This document shows positions 50,652 through 60,299 of a DNA stretch of 64,000 bases, piece by piece. Where the stretch lies: NCBI RefSeq assembly GCF_900091615.1, contig NZ_FMIA01000002.1, positions 5,580,001 through 5,644,000 of the forward strand, written 5' to 3'. The position numbers were made by a program, and so were the translations under genes. The stretch is from Micromonospora yangpuensis (GTDB taxonomy: Bacteria; Actinomycetota; Actinomycetes; Mycobacteriales; Micromonosporaceae). Each line of letters starts with the position of its first letter. Position 1 is the first letter of the stretch. The notes under the pieces are model-generated. The model saw only the letters and a list, made by a program, of their open reading frames with translations. It did no database searches and was not told the DNA's origin.

Positions 50652-51125
50652 ATGGCGGGACAGGGCACCCCGGCGACGGCGCTGCTGACCCGGCGGCGGA
50701 TCGCTCACCGCACCCACGCGTACCGGGTCGCGCCGGATGCGCCGAACTACGGCGCGGTGGTCGCGCGGGCCCTCGGGGTGCCACCGGAGCGCCTGTTCAA
50801 GACCCTGGTCACCGAGGTCGACGGCGCGCTGGTGGTGGCGGTCGTACCGGTCACCGGCGAGCTGAGCCTCAAGGCCCTCGCGGCGGCGGTGGGCGGCAAG
50901 CGGGCCGGGCTGGCCGAGCGTACGGTCGCCGAGCGGGCCACCGGTTACGTGCGTGGCGGGATCAGTCCGCTCGGCCAACGCAGGCAGCTGCCCACGGTGG
51001 TGGACTCCTCCGCGCTGACCTTCGACACGGTCTACGTCAGTGCCGGCCGGCGCGGGCTGCAACTCGAACTCGCCCCCGCCGACCTGGTCGCCCTCACCGG
51101 GGCCACCATCGCCCCGCTCGGCTGA
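50652..51125 (+). CDS. ybaK: YbaK/EbsC-family Cys-tRNA(Pro)/aminoacyl-tRNA deacylase
   Basis: 157 residues, single YbaK domain: FKTLVTEVDG with the conserved Lys, the VVPVTGELSLKALA segment, GYVRGGISPLGQ and the C-terminal strand. Hydrolyses mischarged tRNA in trans. The ATG sits 7 nt after a -10-like TAGCCT with no SD, so it is probably leaderless. Its 3' end including the stop is tandemly duplicated downstream. Confidence 0.93.
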   Translation: MAGQGTPATALLTRRRIAHRTHAYRVAPDAPNYGAVVARALGVPPERLFKTLVTEVDGALVVAVVPVTGELSLKALAAAVGGKRAGLAERTVAERATGYVRGGISPLGQRRQLPTVVDSSALTFDTVYVSAGRRGLQLELAPADLVALTGATIAPLG

Positions 51126-51192
51126 CCGTCGCCCAGGGCCACCATCGCCCCGCCCGGCTGACCGTCGTCCAGGGCCACCAACGCCCCGCCGG
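51101..51192. repeat. 36-bp tandem duplication of the ybaK 3' end
   Basis: GGCCACCATCGCCCCGC-type units start at 51101, 51137 and 51173 (2.6 copies). The first contains the last codons and TGA of ybaK. Further diverged GCAGCC-rich copies run to about 51290; the rest up to 51420 shows nothing else. Confidence 0.88.
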
Positions 51193-51420
51193 GCAGCCGG
51201 GCAGCCGCCAGCGCCCCGCCCGGCAGCCAGGCAGCCGGCAACGCCCCGCCCGGCAGCCATCTACACCCCGCTCAGCTGACCGCAGCCAAGGCCGCCAGCG
51301 CCCCACGGCATGGCCCCCACGCTCCGGCCGGCCCGGTCGGGGGCCTGAGCAGGGCGCCGCGACGCCGGGAGCGACCCGGTTAGCTGGGTGGTTTCCGGGG
51401 CACGGCGGTGGCGTTGCTGA

Positions 51421-51443
51421 ATTGTTACCGCCGCCAACAAATT
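51421..51443. promoter_or_regulatory. Candidate ROK-repressor operator
   Basis: TTGTT, 9-nt spacer, AACAA, flanked by A/T pairs, about 100 bp upstream of the sugar-binding protein gene. Resembles XylR/NagC-type dyads; the operon encodes a ROK repressor. Confidence 0.4.
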
Positions 51444-51543
51444 CATGACCTCGGCGGTCTTGTGCGTGACGTGTGACGCGAAATACGTTGCCGGACACAA
51501 CAAACCACACCCGGCAACCCCACCCCCGAAAGGAACCCCGCAG

Positions 51544-52641
51544 ATGCGCAGAGGGATCCTCACCATCGCCGCCGTGGGCCTACTCGCCACCGGCGGTCTC
51601 ACCGCCTGTGGCGACGACTCCGGCGACACCGAGGCCGGCGGCAACGAGAAGAAGCCGAAGATCGGCGTGATCCTGCCGGACAGCAAGTCCTCCGCCCGCT
51701 GGGAAACCGCAGACCGCAAGTTCCTCCAGGCCGCCTTCGAGGCCGCCGGTGTTGATTACGACATCCAGAACGCGCAGAACGACAAGAACGCCTTCCAGAC
51801 CATCGCCGACCAGATGATCACGCAGGGGGCGACCGCCCTGATGATCGTCAACCTGGACTCCGGCACCGGCAAGGCCGTGCTGGACAAGGCCAAGGCGCAG
51901 GGCGTGGCGACCATCGACTACGACCGGCTCACCCTGGGCGGCTCCGCGCAGTACTACGTCAGCTTCGACAACGAGGCCGTCGGCAAGCTCCAGGGTGAGG
52001 GCCTGAGCAAGTGCCTGGCCGACCAGGGCACCAAGAACCCGGTCATCGCCTACCTGAACGGCTCGCCTACCGACAACAACGCCACCCTGTTCAAGAACGG
52101 GTACGACTCGGTGCTCAAGCCGAAGTTCGACTCCAAGGAGTTCGTCAAGGGCCCCGAGCAGTCGGTGCCGGACTGGGACCCGGCCCAGGCGACCACGCTG
52201 TTCGAGCAGATGCTGACCCAGACCAGCGGCAAGATCGACGGGGTGCTCAGCGCCAACGACGGCCTCGGCAACGCGGCCATCTCGGTGCTGAAGAAGAACA
52301 AGCTCAACGGCAAGGTGCCGGTGACCGGCCAGGACGCCGACCTGCAGGGTCTGCAGAACATCCTCGCCGGCGACCAGTGCATGACCGTCTACAAGGCGGT
52401 CAAGCAGGAGGCCGACGCCGCGGCCGAGCTGGCCATCGCGGTGGCCAAGGGTGAGCGGAAGGAAACCGGGCAGACGGTCAAGGACCCGGAGAGCGGTCGG
52501 GACGTTCCCGCCCGGCTGCTGGAGCCGAAGCTGATCTACAAGGAGAACGTCAAGGACGTGGTGGCCGACGGCTACGTCGAGAAGGACAAGCTCTGCGCCG
52601 ACTCGTACGCCAAGCTCTGCGCCGACGCCGGCATCAGCTGA
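51544..52641 (+). CDS. Xylose-type sugar ABC importer substrate-binding lipoprotein
   Basis: 365 residues with lipobox L-T-A-C (C22) and a periplasmic-binding-protein family 1 fold typical of XylF/ChvE (KIGVILPDSKSSARWETADRKF, VDYDIQNAQND, GVATIDYDRL, VPVTGQDADLQG). Binds a monosaccharide, most likely xylose or a related pentose. Followed by the ATPase, permease and regulator. Its stop codon lies in a 29-bp tandem repeat. Confidence 0.94.
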   Translation: MRRGILTIAAVGLLATGGLTACGDDSGDTEAGGNEKKPKIGVILPDSKSSARWETADRKFLQAAFEAAGVDYDIQNAQNDKNAFQTIADQMITQGATALMIVNLDSGTGKAVLDKAKAQGVATIDYDRLTLGGSAQYYVSFDNEAVGKLQGEGLSKCLADQGTKNPVIAYLNGSPTDNNATLFKNGYDSVLKPKFDSKEFVKGPEQSVPDWDPAQATTLFEQMLTQTSGKIDGVLSANDGLGNAAISVLKKNKLNGKVPVTGQDADLQGLQNILAGDQCMTVYKAVKQEADAAAELAIAVAKGERKETGQTVKDPESGRDVPARLLEPKLIYKENVKDVVADGYVEKDKLCADSYAKLCADAGIS

Positions 52642-52701
52642 CCGTACGCCCAGCCTCGCACCGAGGCTGACCGTACGCCCAGCCTCGTACCGGGGCTGAC
52701 C
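52637..52701. repeat. 29-bp tandem duplication spanning the stop of the sugar-binding gene
   Basis: Two units of GCTGACCGTACGCCCAGCCT plus nine more bases (52637-52665, 52666-52694) and the start of a third. The first unit contains the gene's last Ser codon bases and TGA. Confidence 0.88.
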
Positions 52702-52801
52702 ACCCTTCGACGCAGCGCCGCCCGGCACGGTCACCCCGTGCCGGGCGGCGCCCCGCCGGAGGGCTCTGGAAGACCTCCCCTCCGTGACGAAGGAGACCCC
52801 C

Positions 52802-53626
52802 GTGTCCGCGACCCCCCTGCTGGAGCTACGCGGGATCGACAAGAGCTTCGGTCCCGTCCAGGTCCTGCGTGACGTCGCCCTCTCCGCCCACGCCGGGGAG
52901 GTGACCGCACTGGTCGGCGACAACGGCGCCGGTAAGTCCACGCTTGTCAAGTGCATCAGCGGCATCTACCCCACCGACGCCGGCGAGTTCCTCTTCGACG
53001 GCCGGCCGGTGAGCATCAACAGCCCTCGGGACGCCGCCGGGCTGGGCATCGAGGTCGTGTACCAGGATCTCGCGCTCTGCGACAACCTCGACATCGTGCA
53101 GAACATGTTCCTCGGTCGGGAGAAGCACAGCGGTCTGGTGCTCGACGAGCCGACCATGGAACAGATGGCCGCCGAGACCCTCGCCGGACTGAGCGTCCGG
53201 ACGGTCAAGTCACTGCGTCAGCACGTCTCCAGCCTCTCCGGCGGGCAGCGGCAGACCGTGGCGATCGCCAAGGCGGTGCTCTGGAACAGCAGGTTGGTGG
53301 TCCTGGACGAGCCGACCGCGGCGCTCGGCGTGGCGCAGACCGCCCAGGTGCTGGAGCTGGTCCGCCGGCTGGCCGACAACGGCCTGGCCGTGGTGCTCAT
53401 CTCGCACAACATGAACGACGTCTTCGCCGTCTCCGACCGGATCGCCGCGCTCTACCTCGGCCAGATGGTCGCCCAGGTCAGGACCACCGACATCACCCAC
53501 TCCCAGGTGGTCGAACTGATCACCGCCGGCCGCTCCGGCAACCTCGGGCTCACCGCCGACGCGGCCCCGGGCGGCAACGGCACCGGCGCCCAGCCCGTCG
53601 CCACGAACCCAGGAGCCACGCGATGA
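52802..53626 (+). CDS. Sugar ABC importer ATPase (single-domain XylG/RbsA-like)
   Basis: 274 residues with one ATPase domain: Walker A GDNGAGKST, signature SLSGGQRQT, Walker B LVVLDEP, H-loop SHN. XylG and RbsA normally have two tandem domains; only one is encoded here, as in the FrcA-like subgroup. GTG at 52802 has AAGGAGA upstream; a GTG six codons earlier is less likely. The stop overlaps the permease ATG (ATGA). Confidence 0.92.
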   Translation: MSATPLLELRGIDKSFGPVQVLRDVALSAHAGEVTALVGDNGAGKSTLVKCISGIYPTDAGEFLFDGRPVSINSPRDAAGLGIEVVYQDLALCDNLDIVQNMFLGREKHSGLVLDEPTMEQMAAETLAGLSVRTVKSLRQHVSSLSGGQRQTVAIAKAVLWNSRLVVLDEPTAALGVAQTAQVLELVRRLADNGLAVVLISHNMNDVFAVSDRIAALYLGQMVAQVRTTDITHSQVVELITAGRSGNLGLTADAAPGGNGTGAQPVATNPGATR

Positions 53627-54882
53627 CCACCACCGTCGTCAAGCAGGAAGGCCCGGCGGCGGTCACCCCCGCACCGACCGTCGGCGCCCACGTCCGCAAC
53701 TACCTGAGCCGGGTACGCGGTGGCGACATCGGCGCGCTGCCCGCCGTACTCGGGTTGGTGGTGCTCTGCACCGTCTTCTCGATCATGCGTCCCACCTTCC
53801 TCACCGCGGGCAACTTCGCGAACCTCTTCACCCAGGGCGCGGCGGTCACCCTGATCGCGATGGGGCTGGTCTTCGTCCTGCTGCTCGGTGAGATCGACCT
53901 CTCCGCCGGCTTCGCCAGCGGGGTCTGCGCGGCGATCCTGGCAAACGTCGCTACCGTGCTCGGCTACCCCTGGTACGTGGCGGCGCTGGCCGCCGTCGCC
54001 ACCGGCGTGGTGATCGGCACCGTCCTCGGCTTCCTGGTCTCCAAGATCGGGATCCCGTCCTTCGTGGTCACCCTCGCCGGCTTCCTGGCCTTCCAGGGCA
54101 TCGTGCTGCTCCTGATCGACCAGGGCAGCAACATCGCGGTACGCGACGACGTGCTGATCGCCATCGCCAACCGCAACCTCACCCCGCTGCTCGGCTGGGT
54201 GCTGTTCGCGGTGGCGGTCGCCGGGTACGCGGCGGTGCAGCTCAACCGGTACCGCAGCCGGGCCGCCCGGGGTCTGGTCACCGACCCGATGCCGGTGGTA
54301 CTCGCCCGGATCGGGGCGGTGGCGCTGGTCCTCGGCATCGCCGTGTTCATCCTCAACCAGGAGCGCAGCCGCAACGTCCTGGTCACCTCGCTCAAGGGCG
54401 TGCCGATCGTGGTACCGATCATCGCGGTGCTGCTGATCTTCTGGACCTTCGTGCTCCAGCGCACCAGCTACGGACGGCACGTCTACGCCGTCGGTGGCAA
54501 CAAGGAGGCGGCGCGCCGGGCCGGCATCAACGTGGACCGGATCCGGATCTCGGTCTTCATGATCTGCTCCGGGATGGCCGCCGTCGGCGGTATCGTGGCC
54601 GCGAGCCGGGCCAACTCGGTCGACCCCAACACCGGCGGAAGCAACGTGCTGCTCTACGCCGTCGGCGCGGCGGTGATCGGCGGCACCAGCCTCTTCGGTG
54701 GCAAGGGCCGGGTGCTCGACGCGGTGCTCGGCGGTGCGGTGGTCGCCGTCATCGACAACGGCATGGGTCTGCTGGGCTACAGCGCCGGGACGAAGTACGT
54801 GGTGACCGGGGTGGTGCTGCTGCTCGCCGCGAGCGTCGACGCGCTGTCGCGGCGCCGCTCGGCCGCCACCGGCACCCGCTGA
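53623..54882 (+). CDS. Sugar ABC importer permease (XylH-like)
   Basis: 419 residues, BPD_transp_2 family with about ten transmembrane helices (LLLGEIDLSAGF, GYGRHVYAVGGNKEAARRAGINV-like segment, GGTSLFGGKGRV). ATG overlaps the ATPase stop and is preceded by AGGAGCC. Forms the channel of the sugar importer. Confidence 0.93.
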   Translation: MTTTVVKQEGPAAVTPAPTVGAHVRNYLSRVRGGDIGALPAVLGLVVLCTVFSIMRPTFLTAGNFANLFTQGAAVTLIAMGLVFVLLLGEIDLSAGFASGVCAAILANVATVLGYPWYVAALAAVATGVVIGTVLGFLVSKIGIPSFVVTLAGFLAFQGIVLLLIDQGSNIAVRDDVLIAIANRNLTPLLGWVLFAVAVAGYAAVQLNRYRSRAARGLVTDPMPVVLARIGAVALVLGIAVFILNQERSRNVLVTSLKGVPIVVPIIAVLLIFWTFVLQRTSYGRHVYAVGGNKEAARRAGINVDRIRISVFMICSGMAAVGGIVAASRANSVDPNTGGSNVLLYAVGAAVIGGTSLFGGKGRVLDAVLGGAVVAVIDNGMGLLGYSAGTKYVVTGVVLLLAASVDALSRRRSAATGTR

Positions 54883-54913
54883 CCACCGGCGAACCCGAAA
54901 GTACCCCAGAGCG

Positions 54914-56095
54914 ATGCGCACCGGACCAAGTCAGGACGAGATCCGTCGACAGAACCTCGGTGCCCTGCTGCGGTACGTGCACGTCCACGGCGCGACCAGT
55001 CGAGCCGAGCTGACCAGCCGGTTGGGCCTGAACCGCAGCACCATCGGCGCGCTCACCGCCGACCTGGCCGGGGCCGGGCTGGTCAGCGAGGGAGCGCCCA
55101 AGGAGACCGGCCGGGCCGGACGACCGTCGCTGGTCGTCCGGCCCGAGTCGGCCCGGGTCTACGCGTACGCGTACTCGATCGAGACGGACCGGCTGCGGGC
55201 CGCGCGGGTCGGTCTCGGCGGTGAGCTGCTCGACCGCCGGGAGCTGGACCGACCACCCGGCCTGCTCGTCGACGAGGTCGTGCCGCTGCTCGCGGCGGCG
55301 GTCAAGGAGATGCAGCAGAGCGTGCCGGCGGGCTCGATCCGGGTCGGTACCGGGGCGGCGGTCTGCGGGATGGCCCGCCGCGACGACGGGCTGGTCCGGC
55401 TCAGCCCGCACACCGGCTGGTCGGACGAGTCGCTGACCACCCGGCTCCGCGACGAACTCGGCGGCGGCCTGCCCGTGGTGACCGGCACCATCGCCGACCT
55501 GTCCGCCCTGGCCGAGCACGTCCGGGGCGTCGCGGCCGGCTACCACAACGTCATCTACCTGTACGGCGACGCCGGGATCGGCGCGGGCATCATCGCCGGC
55601 GGCCGGCGCATCACCGGCCACGGTGGACACGGCGGCGAGGTCGGCCACATGGTGGTCAACCCCGGCGGCCGGGTGTGCAGCTGCGGTTCCCGGGGCTGCT
55701 GGGAGACCGAGGTCGGCGAACTGGCCCTGCTGCGGGCCGCCGGCCGCGCCGGCCTCTCCGGCCAGGCCGCGGTGCTGGCCGTGGTGGACCCGGCGGCCCG
55801 CGGCGACGCCAACGCCCAGTCCGCGGTACGTCAGGTAGGCGACTGGCTCGGCTTCGGCGTCGCCAACCTGGTGAACATCTTCAACCCGGAGTTGGTCATC
55901 TTCGGTGGCACCATGCGCGACCTCTACCTCGCCGCGGCGGCGCAGGTCCGCAGCCGGTTGAACTCCAACGCGCTGGCCGCCTGCCGGGAACACGTCCGGC
56001 TGCGCACCCCGAAGCTCGGTGACGACGGCGCGTTGATCGGCGCCGCCGAACTCGCCTTCGAACGGCTCCTCACCGACCCGCTCGACGTGGGTTGA
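54914..56095 (+). CDS. ROK-family transcriptional repressor
   Basis: 393 residues: N-terminal winged HTH (about 14-60), then a ROK sugar-kinase-like fold with the zinc motif C255-x-C257-G-x2-G-C262 and His245. XylR/NagC-type repressor, presumably released by the sugar imported by the preceding genes. It lies 31 bp after the permease in the same operon, giving autoregulation; the candidate operator is at 51421-51443. Confidence 0.93.
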   Translation: MRTGPSQDEIRRQNLGALLRYVHVHGATSRAELTSRLGLNRSTIGALTADLAGAGLVSEGAPKETGRAGRPSLVVRPESARVYAYAYSIETDRLRAARVGLGGELLDRRELDRPPGLLVDEVVPLLAAAVKEMQQSVPAGSIRVGTGAAVCGMARRDDGLVRLSPHTGWSDESLTTRLRDELGGGLPVVTGTIADLSALAEHVRGVAAGYHNVIYLYGDAGIGAGIIAGGRRITGHGGHGGEVGHMVVNPGGRVCSCGSRGCWETEVGELALLRAAGRAGLSGQAAVLAVVDPAARGDANAQSAVRQVGDWLGFGVANLVNIFNPELVIFGGTMRDLYLAAAAQVRSRLNSNALAACREHVRLRTPKLGDDGALIGAAELAFERLLTDPLDVG

Positions 56096-56213
56096 CACCC
56101 GATCGCCGGACGCTGAACCTCTCGGCCCTCTGGTGCGTACCACTGGGCGGACGGCAGCCGGCGGCTGCCCGGACACCCCGCGTTTCGGTCCGGACCGAGG
56201 AGGCACCGCAGAC

Positions 56214-56954
56214 ATGGCACCGCTGGAATCCGCACACCGTCGGCCAGGACACCGGACCCACCGGGTGGCGGTGCTTCTCATCGCGCTCGTGGCGGGCATC
56301 GCTGTGCTACCCGGGGTCGCGGTCGCCGTACCCGCGCCGCAGCAGGCCCTCAACGCCGCCGACCAGGCCCTACTGGTCGGGGTCCGGCTCGCCGGCCTCT
56401 GGGAGATGCCGGCCGGACAGATGGCCGCCGACAAGGGCCAGTCCCCGGTCGTCCGGGAGATCGGCGCCGAGATCGCCAAGCAGCACGAGGAGCTGGACCG
56501 GCTCACCGTGGAGGCGGCCAACAAGCTGGGCGCGACGATCCCCTCCGACCCGACGGCCCAGCAGAAGGCCTGGCTGCTGGAGATGCAGAACAACAGCGGG
56601 GCCCGCTTCGACCAGATCTTCGTCACCCGGCTCCGGGAGGCCCACGGCAGCATCTTCCCGGTGATCGGCGCGGTCCGGGCCGCCACCCGCAACGCCACCA
56701 TCCGCAAGCTCGCCGACGACGCCAACAAGTTCGTCTCGGCGCACATGGAGATGCTGGAGCGCACCGGCCTGGTCCGCTGGGAGCAACTGCCGCCCGCCGT
56801 GCTGCCCGCCTCGGGCAACGACTCGCTGATCGCACGGGCGTCGGCGAACACCGGCACCGGGATCGGGGTCAGCAGCACCGTGGTCTGGCTGGTCTTCCTG
56901 GCCGCCCTGGCCACCGGCGGCATCGCCACCTGGCGGGTGCTACGCCGCAACTGA
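56214..56954 (+). CDS. DUF4142 (ferritin-like) exported protein with C-terminal anchor
   Basis: 246 residues. Signal peptide (about 15-42), a helical DUF4142 domain (ALNAADQALLVGVRLAGLWEMPAGQMAADKG, later HEELDRL), and a C-terminal transmembrane helix (about 222-241) with RRN tail. The domain is predicted ferritin-like; its function is unknown. ATG at 56214 with GGAGG upstream. Confidence 0.87.
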   Translation: MAPLESAHRRPGHRTHRVAVLLIALVAGIAVLPGVAVAVPAPQQALNAADQALLVGVRLAGLWEMPAGQMAADKGQSPVVREIGAEIAKQHEELDRLTVEAANKLGATIPSDPTAQQKAWLLEMQNNSGARFDQIFVTRLREAHGSIFPVIGAVRAATRNATIRKLADDANKFVSAHMEMLERTGLVRWEQLPPAVLPASGNDSLIARASANTGTGIGVSSTVVWLVFLAALATGGIATWRVLRRN

Positions 56955-56985
56955 CGAACCGCACGTCACCAGACCACACTCCGGG

Positions 56986-57022
56986 CCGGGCCCCGGCGCG
57001 ATTCGGGCGCGCCGGGGCCCGG
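56986..57022. terminator. Bidirectional terminator
   Basis: A 15-bp perfect stem (56986-57000 with 57008-57022), 7-nt loop, between the convergent DUF4142 gene and the tsa operon. Confidence 0.85.
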
Positions 57023-57065
57023 TCGCGTCCGGGCCAACCGGGCCGGCGGGCCGGGAGCCCGACGG

Positions 57066-57320
57066 TCAGCGGTCGACCTGGGTGAAGTCCCAGGAGTGTG
57101 GCGGGCGGGCCACCAGCCGTGCCGGCGGCTCCGGCAGGCCCCGGGGGCTGCTGCGCCACTTCGAGATCACCACCACCCGGTGGTCGGTGGAGGAGAAGAC
57201 CTCGCTGGCCACGTGCAGTGGATCGTGCTCGAACTCGGGCAGGGCGGTGTCGCAGACCCAGGTGATCAGGTCGGCGACGCCGTACGGCTCGGCCCGTGCC
57301 TCCCACATCCGGACGATCAC
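57066..57320 (-). CDS. Small conserved-looking protein at the end of the tsa operon
   Basis: 84 residues from GTG 57320 (GGAGGAG upstream). I do not recognise the family. It has a compact alpha/beta look (VADLITWVCDTALPEFEHDP, HRVVVISKWR) and a Pro-rich C-terminus. It follows tsaD by 17 bp on the same strand and is probably cotranscribed. Confidence 0.7.
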   Translation of the reverse strand: MIVRMWEARAEPYGVADLITWVCDTALPEFEHDPLHVASEVFSSTDHRVVVISKWRSSPRGLPEPPARLVARPPHSWDFTQVDR

Positions 57321-57337
57321 GTCGGCTCCTCCTCCGT

Positions 57338-58384
57338 TCACACGCTGACCACGGTCAGTGGCATGGCCGAATCGGCCGGCAGGTCCAGCCGGCTCGGCGC
57401 GACACCGGCGGCCACCAGGTGCGAGCCGAGCGCCGCGACCATCGCCCCGTTGTCGGTGCAGAGCTTCGGCCGGGGCACCCGTACCCGGATGCCGTGCCTG
57501 GCGGCCCGTTGCTCGGCGAGGGCCCGCAGCCGTGAGTTGGCCGCCACTCCCCCGCCGATGACCAGGGTGTCGATGCCGTGGGTCCGGCAGGCGTCCAGCG
57601 CCTTGCTGGTCAGCACGTCGCAGACCGCCTCCTGGAAGGACGCCGCCACGTCGGCCACCGGCACCGGCTCACCGGCGCGCTGCCGGGCCTCGACCCACCG
57701 CGCCACCGCCGTCTTCAGGCCGGAGAAGGAGAAGTCGTACCGGTGCGCGGCCAGGTCCTTCGGGGCGGTCAGGCCGCGCGGGAAGCGGATCGCCTCGGCG
57801 CTGCCGACGCGGGCCTCCCGGTCGATCGGGGGGCCACCCGGGAACGGCAACCCGAGCAGCCGGGCCACCTTGTCGAAGGCTTCGCCGGCGGCGTCGTCGA
57901 TGGTCGCGCCGAGCGGGGTGACGCCCCGGGCCAGGTCGTCGACGAGCAGCAGGGACGAGTGCCCGCCGGAGACCAGCAGGGCGATCGCCGGCTCCGGCAG
58001 CGGGCCGTGCTCCAGGGTGTCCACGGCGACGTGCGCGGCCAGGTGGTTCACCCCGTACACCGGCTTCTCGGCGGCCACCGCGTAGCCCTTGGCGGCGGCC
58101 ACCCCGACCAGCAGGGCGCCGGCCAGCCCGGGACCGGAGGTCACCGCGATCGCGTCGATGTCGGCGATGGTCACCCCGGCGGAGGTCAACGCCCGGTCCA
58201 TGGTCGGCACGATGGCCTCCAGGTGGGCGCGGCTGGCCACCTCGGGCACCACCCCGCCGAACCGGGCGTGCTGCTCCACGCTGGAGGCCAACGCGTCGGC
58301 GAGCAGGGTGTGCCCGCGCACGATGCCGACCCCGGTCTCGTCGCAGGAGGTCTCGATGCCGAGGATCAGCGGTTCGTCAGCCAT
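57338..58384 (-). CDS. tsaD: tRNA threonylcarbamoyladenosine synthase component TsaD
   Basis: 348 residues, ASKHA fold. Metal-binding HLAAH and the N-terminal [17 protein letters not shown] and [11 protein letters not shown] motifs are intact. With TsaB (and TsaE elsewhere) installs t6A37 on ANN-decoding tRNAs. ATG overlaps the rimI 3' end by 8 nt. The long open frame joining it to rimI is a read-through artefact. Confidence 0.96.
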   Translation of the reverse strand: MADEPLILGIETSCDETGVGIVRGHTLLADALASSVEQHARFGGVVPEVASRAHLEAIVPTMDRALTSAGVTIADIDAIAVTSGPGLAGALLVGVAAAKGYAVAAEKPVYGVNHLAAHVAVDTLEHGPLPEPAIALLVSGGHSSLLLVDDLARGVTPLGATIDDAAGEAFDKVARLLGLPFPGGPPIDREARVGSAEAIRFPRGLTAPKDLAAHRYDFSFSGLKTAVARWVEARQRAGEPVPVADVAASFQEAVCDVLTSKALDACRTHGIDTLVIGGGVAANSRLRALAEQRAARHGIRVRVPRPKLCTDNGAMVAALGSHLVAAGVAPSRLDLPADSAMPLTVVSV

Positions 58385-58862
58385 GCCCGTCGGTCCCTTC
58401 CCCGGTCGGTGTGGCGACCCGCTGCATGACCAGCGCGTCGGTGTTGCTCGGTTGGTAGTAGCCCCGGCGTACGCCGATCGGCTCGAACCCGTACCGGGCG
58501 TAGAGCCGCTGCGCGGGCGCGTTGTCGGCGGCGACCTCCAGCAGCGTGCTGCGGGCGTCCCGGCGGGCCGCCTCGGCGAGCAGCGCCTCCAGCAGGAGCC
58601 GGCCCACGCCCCGCCGCTGCGCCCGGCGGCGTACCGCGATGTTCTGCACCCAGGCCTCGTCGGGTGGGGCGACGGCGAGCCCGGCGTAGCCGAGCAGCCC
58701 GTCGTCGTCCACGGCGACCAGGTAGTGGTGGCCGTTGGCCAGCTCGCCCCAGAACATCCCGGCCGACCACTGCTCCGGGCCGAAGAGGTCCGCCTCGATC
58801 GACAACACCTCGTCGATGTGCCACCAGCGGAACCGGCCCAGGCGTACGCCGGTGGCACTCAC
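58377..58862 (-). CDS. rimI: Ribosomal protein S18-alanine N-acetyltransferase
   Basis: 161-residue GNAT enzyme with acetyl-CoA loop R-R-G-V-G-R ([14 protein letters not shown]), a beta-4 strand VQNIAVR and C-terminal YYQP segment. Acetylates the N-terminus of S18. Lies between tsaB and tsaD with short overlaps, the usual actinobacterial order. Confidence 0.94.
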   Translation of the reverse strand: MSATGVRLGRFRWWHIDEVLSIEADLFGPEQWSAGMFWGELANGHHYLVAVDDDGLLGYAGLAVAPPDEAWVQNIAVRRRAQRRGVGRLLLEALLAEAARRDARSTLLEVAADNAPAQRLYARYGFEPIGVRRGYYQPSNTDALVMQRVATPTGEGTDGHG

Positions 58863-59536
58863 GGCAGGACCGGCTTGCGGCTGGCCGCCGCCACCGCGTC
58901 CGGGCGGCGCAGGTAGAGCGGGGTGAGGCGCTCACCTTCCGTGCCGGCGCGGATCCGCTCGGCGGCCAGCAGCGCCAACGTGGTGGCGTCCGGGTAGCGC
59001 GGCTCGGCGCGTACCGGCAGGCCGAGCGCGTCGGCGTAGCGGTGCGCGCCGTCGCCGGCCGCCAGGCTCACCCCGAGGTCGCGGGCGTGGGCGGCGGCGA
59101 CGGTGGGGGTGTCCACCGCCGGCCCGGCGATCCGCTCGCCGGTGCCGTCGTAGACCGCCCAGTAGATCTCCCGCCGGCGCGCGTCGCTGGCGGCCAGCAC
59201 CGGCTCGCCGGTCGCCGCCGGGTGCCCGATGCCGTCCAGCGAACAGACCCCGTAGGTGGGCACGCCGAGCACCTGACCCATGGTGGCGGCGGTGACCAGG
59301 CCGACCCGCAGCCCGGTGAACGGCCCGGGGCCGAGCCCGGCGACGATCGCGCCGAGGTCGGCCGGGCGGGCGCCGGCCTCGGCCAGCACCGCGTCGACCT
59401 GCGGCGCGAGCAGCTCACCGTGCGCCCGGGCGTCGACCGCACACCGCGACGCCCGGGACGCGACACCGTCCGCCGAGACCTCCACCAGCGCCGCGGTCAC
59501 CGCGGGGGTCGAGGAATCCACCACCAGTACGAGCAC
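58859..59536 (-). CDS. tsaB: tRNA threonylcarbamoyladenosine modification protein TsaB
   Basis: 225 residues; ASKHA domain starting LVLVVDSSTP, with GLGPGPFTGLRVG and VCSLDGIGH. Non-catalytic partner of TsaD. GTG start is 7 nt after a -10-like TAGGGT on the minus strand and has no SD, suggesting leaderless translation. Overlaps rimI by 4 nt (ATGA). Confidence 0.94.
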   Translation of the reverse strand: MLVLVVDSSTPAVTAALVEVSADGVASRASRCAVDARAHGELLAPQVDAVLAEAGARPADLGAIVAGLGPGPFTGLRVGLVTAATMGQVLGVPTYGVCSLDGIGHPAATGEPVLAASDARRREIYWAVYDGTGERIAGPAVDTPTVAAAHARDLGVSLAAGDGAHRYADALGLPVRAEPRYPDATTLALLAAERIRAGTEGERLTPLYLRRPDAVAAASRKPVLP

Positions 59537-59543
59537 GGCTGCA

Positions 59544-59549
59544 ACCCTA
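59544..59549 (-). promoter_or_regulatory. -10 element of the tsaB-rimI-tsaD operon
   Basis: TAGGGT on the minus strand, seven nt before the GTG; consistent with a leaderless operon start. Confidence 0.45.
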
Positions 59550-59597
59550 GCCGGCCCACCGCCGCCCCCGGTGACGCCCCACGGCGTTGCCGGGTGG

Positions 59598-60299
59598 TCA
59601 GCCGGCGGAACGGGCCCAGTCGACGGTCGGCAGACCGGCGTCGGCGAGGGCCTTGTTGGTCGCGCTGAACGGACGACTGCCGAGGAACCCGCGCGGATTC
59701 ATCGGGCTGGGGTGGCCGGCCTCCAGCACCACGTGCTGCGGGTTGCCGACCAGGGTGGCCTTCTTGCGCGCGTACCCGCCCCAGAGCAGGAAGACCACCC
59801 GGTGCTCCAGCGCGTCCAGGGCCCGGATGGTGGCGTCGGTGAACTCCTCCCAGCCCTTGCCACCGTGCGAACCGGGCTTGGCCTGACGCACGGTGAGCAC
59901 GGAGTTGAGCAGCAGCACCCCCTGCGCCGCCCAACCGCTCAGGTTGCCGCTGGTCGGCTTCGGCACGCCCAGGTCCTCGCCCAACTCCTTGAAGACGTTA
60001 CGCAGCGACGGCGGCACCGCGACGCCGTCGCGCACACTGAAGCTGAGCCCGTGTGCCTGCCCGGCCTTGTGGTAGGGGTCCTGGCCGAGGATCAGCACCC
60101 GGCAGTCCTGCGGCGCGCAGAGCCGGTACGCCGAGAAGAGGTCCTCCACCGGTGGGAAGACCGTCTCGGTGGCGTACTCGTCGGCCACGAACCGGCCCAA
60201 CGCGGCGGTGCCCGCCGGGTCGAGGTGCGGGGTCAGGACGGACTGCCAGGCCTCGGGGAGGTGCGCCGGCAGGTCGAGGGGCGGGACGTCGTCGGGCAT
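59598..60299 (-). CDS. ung: Uracil-DNA glycosylase family 1
   Basis: 233 residues with the catalytic loop GQDPYH, LLLNSVLTV and the HPSP...GSRPFS leucine-loop segment. Removes uracil from DNA in base-excision repair. ATG with AAAGGTGG upstream. Confidence 0.96.
   Translation of the reverse strand: MPDDVPPLDLPAHLPEAWQSVLTPHLDPAGTAALGRFVADEYATETVFPPVEDLFSAYRLCAPQDCRVLILGQDPYHKAGQAHGLSFSVRDGVAVPPSLRNVFKELGEDLGVPKPTSGNLSGWAAQGVLLLNSVLTVRQAKPGSHGGKGWEEFTDATIRALDALEHRVVFLLWGGYARKKATLVGNPQHVVLEAGHPSPMNPRGFLGSRPFSATNKALADAGLPTVDWARSAG

Noticed and set aside
57338-58858. A single 506-residue RimI-TsaD fusion
   Set aside because: The upstream part is in a different frame from rimI and reads as low-complexity; the two genes overlap by only 8 nt with normal starts.
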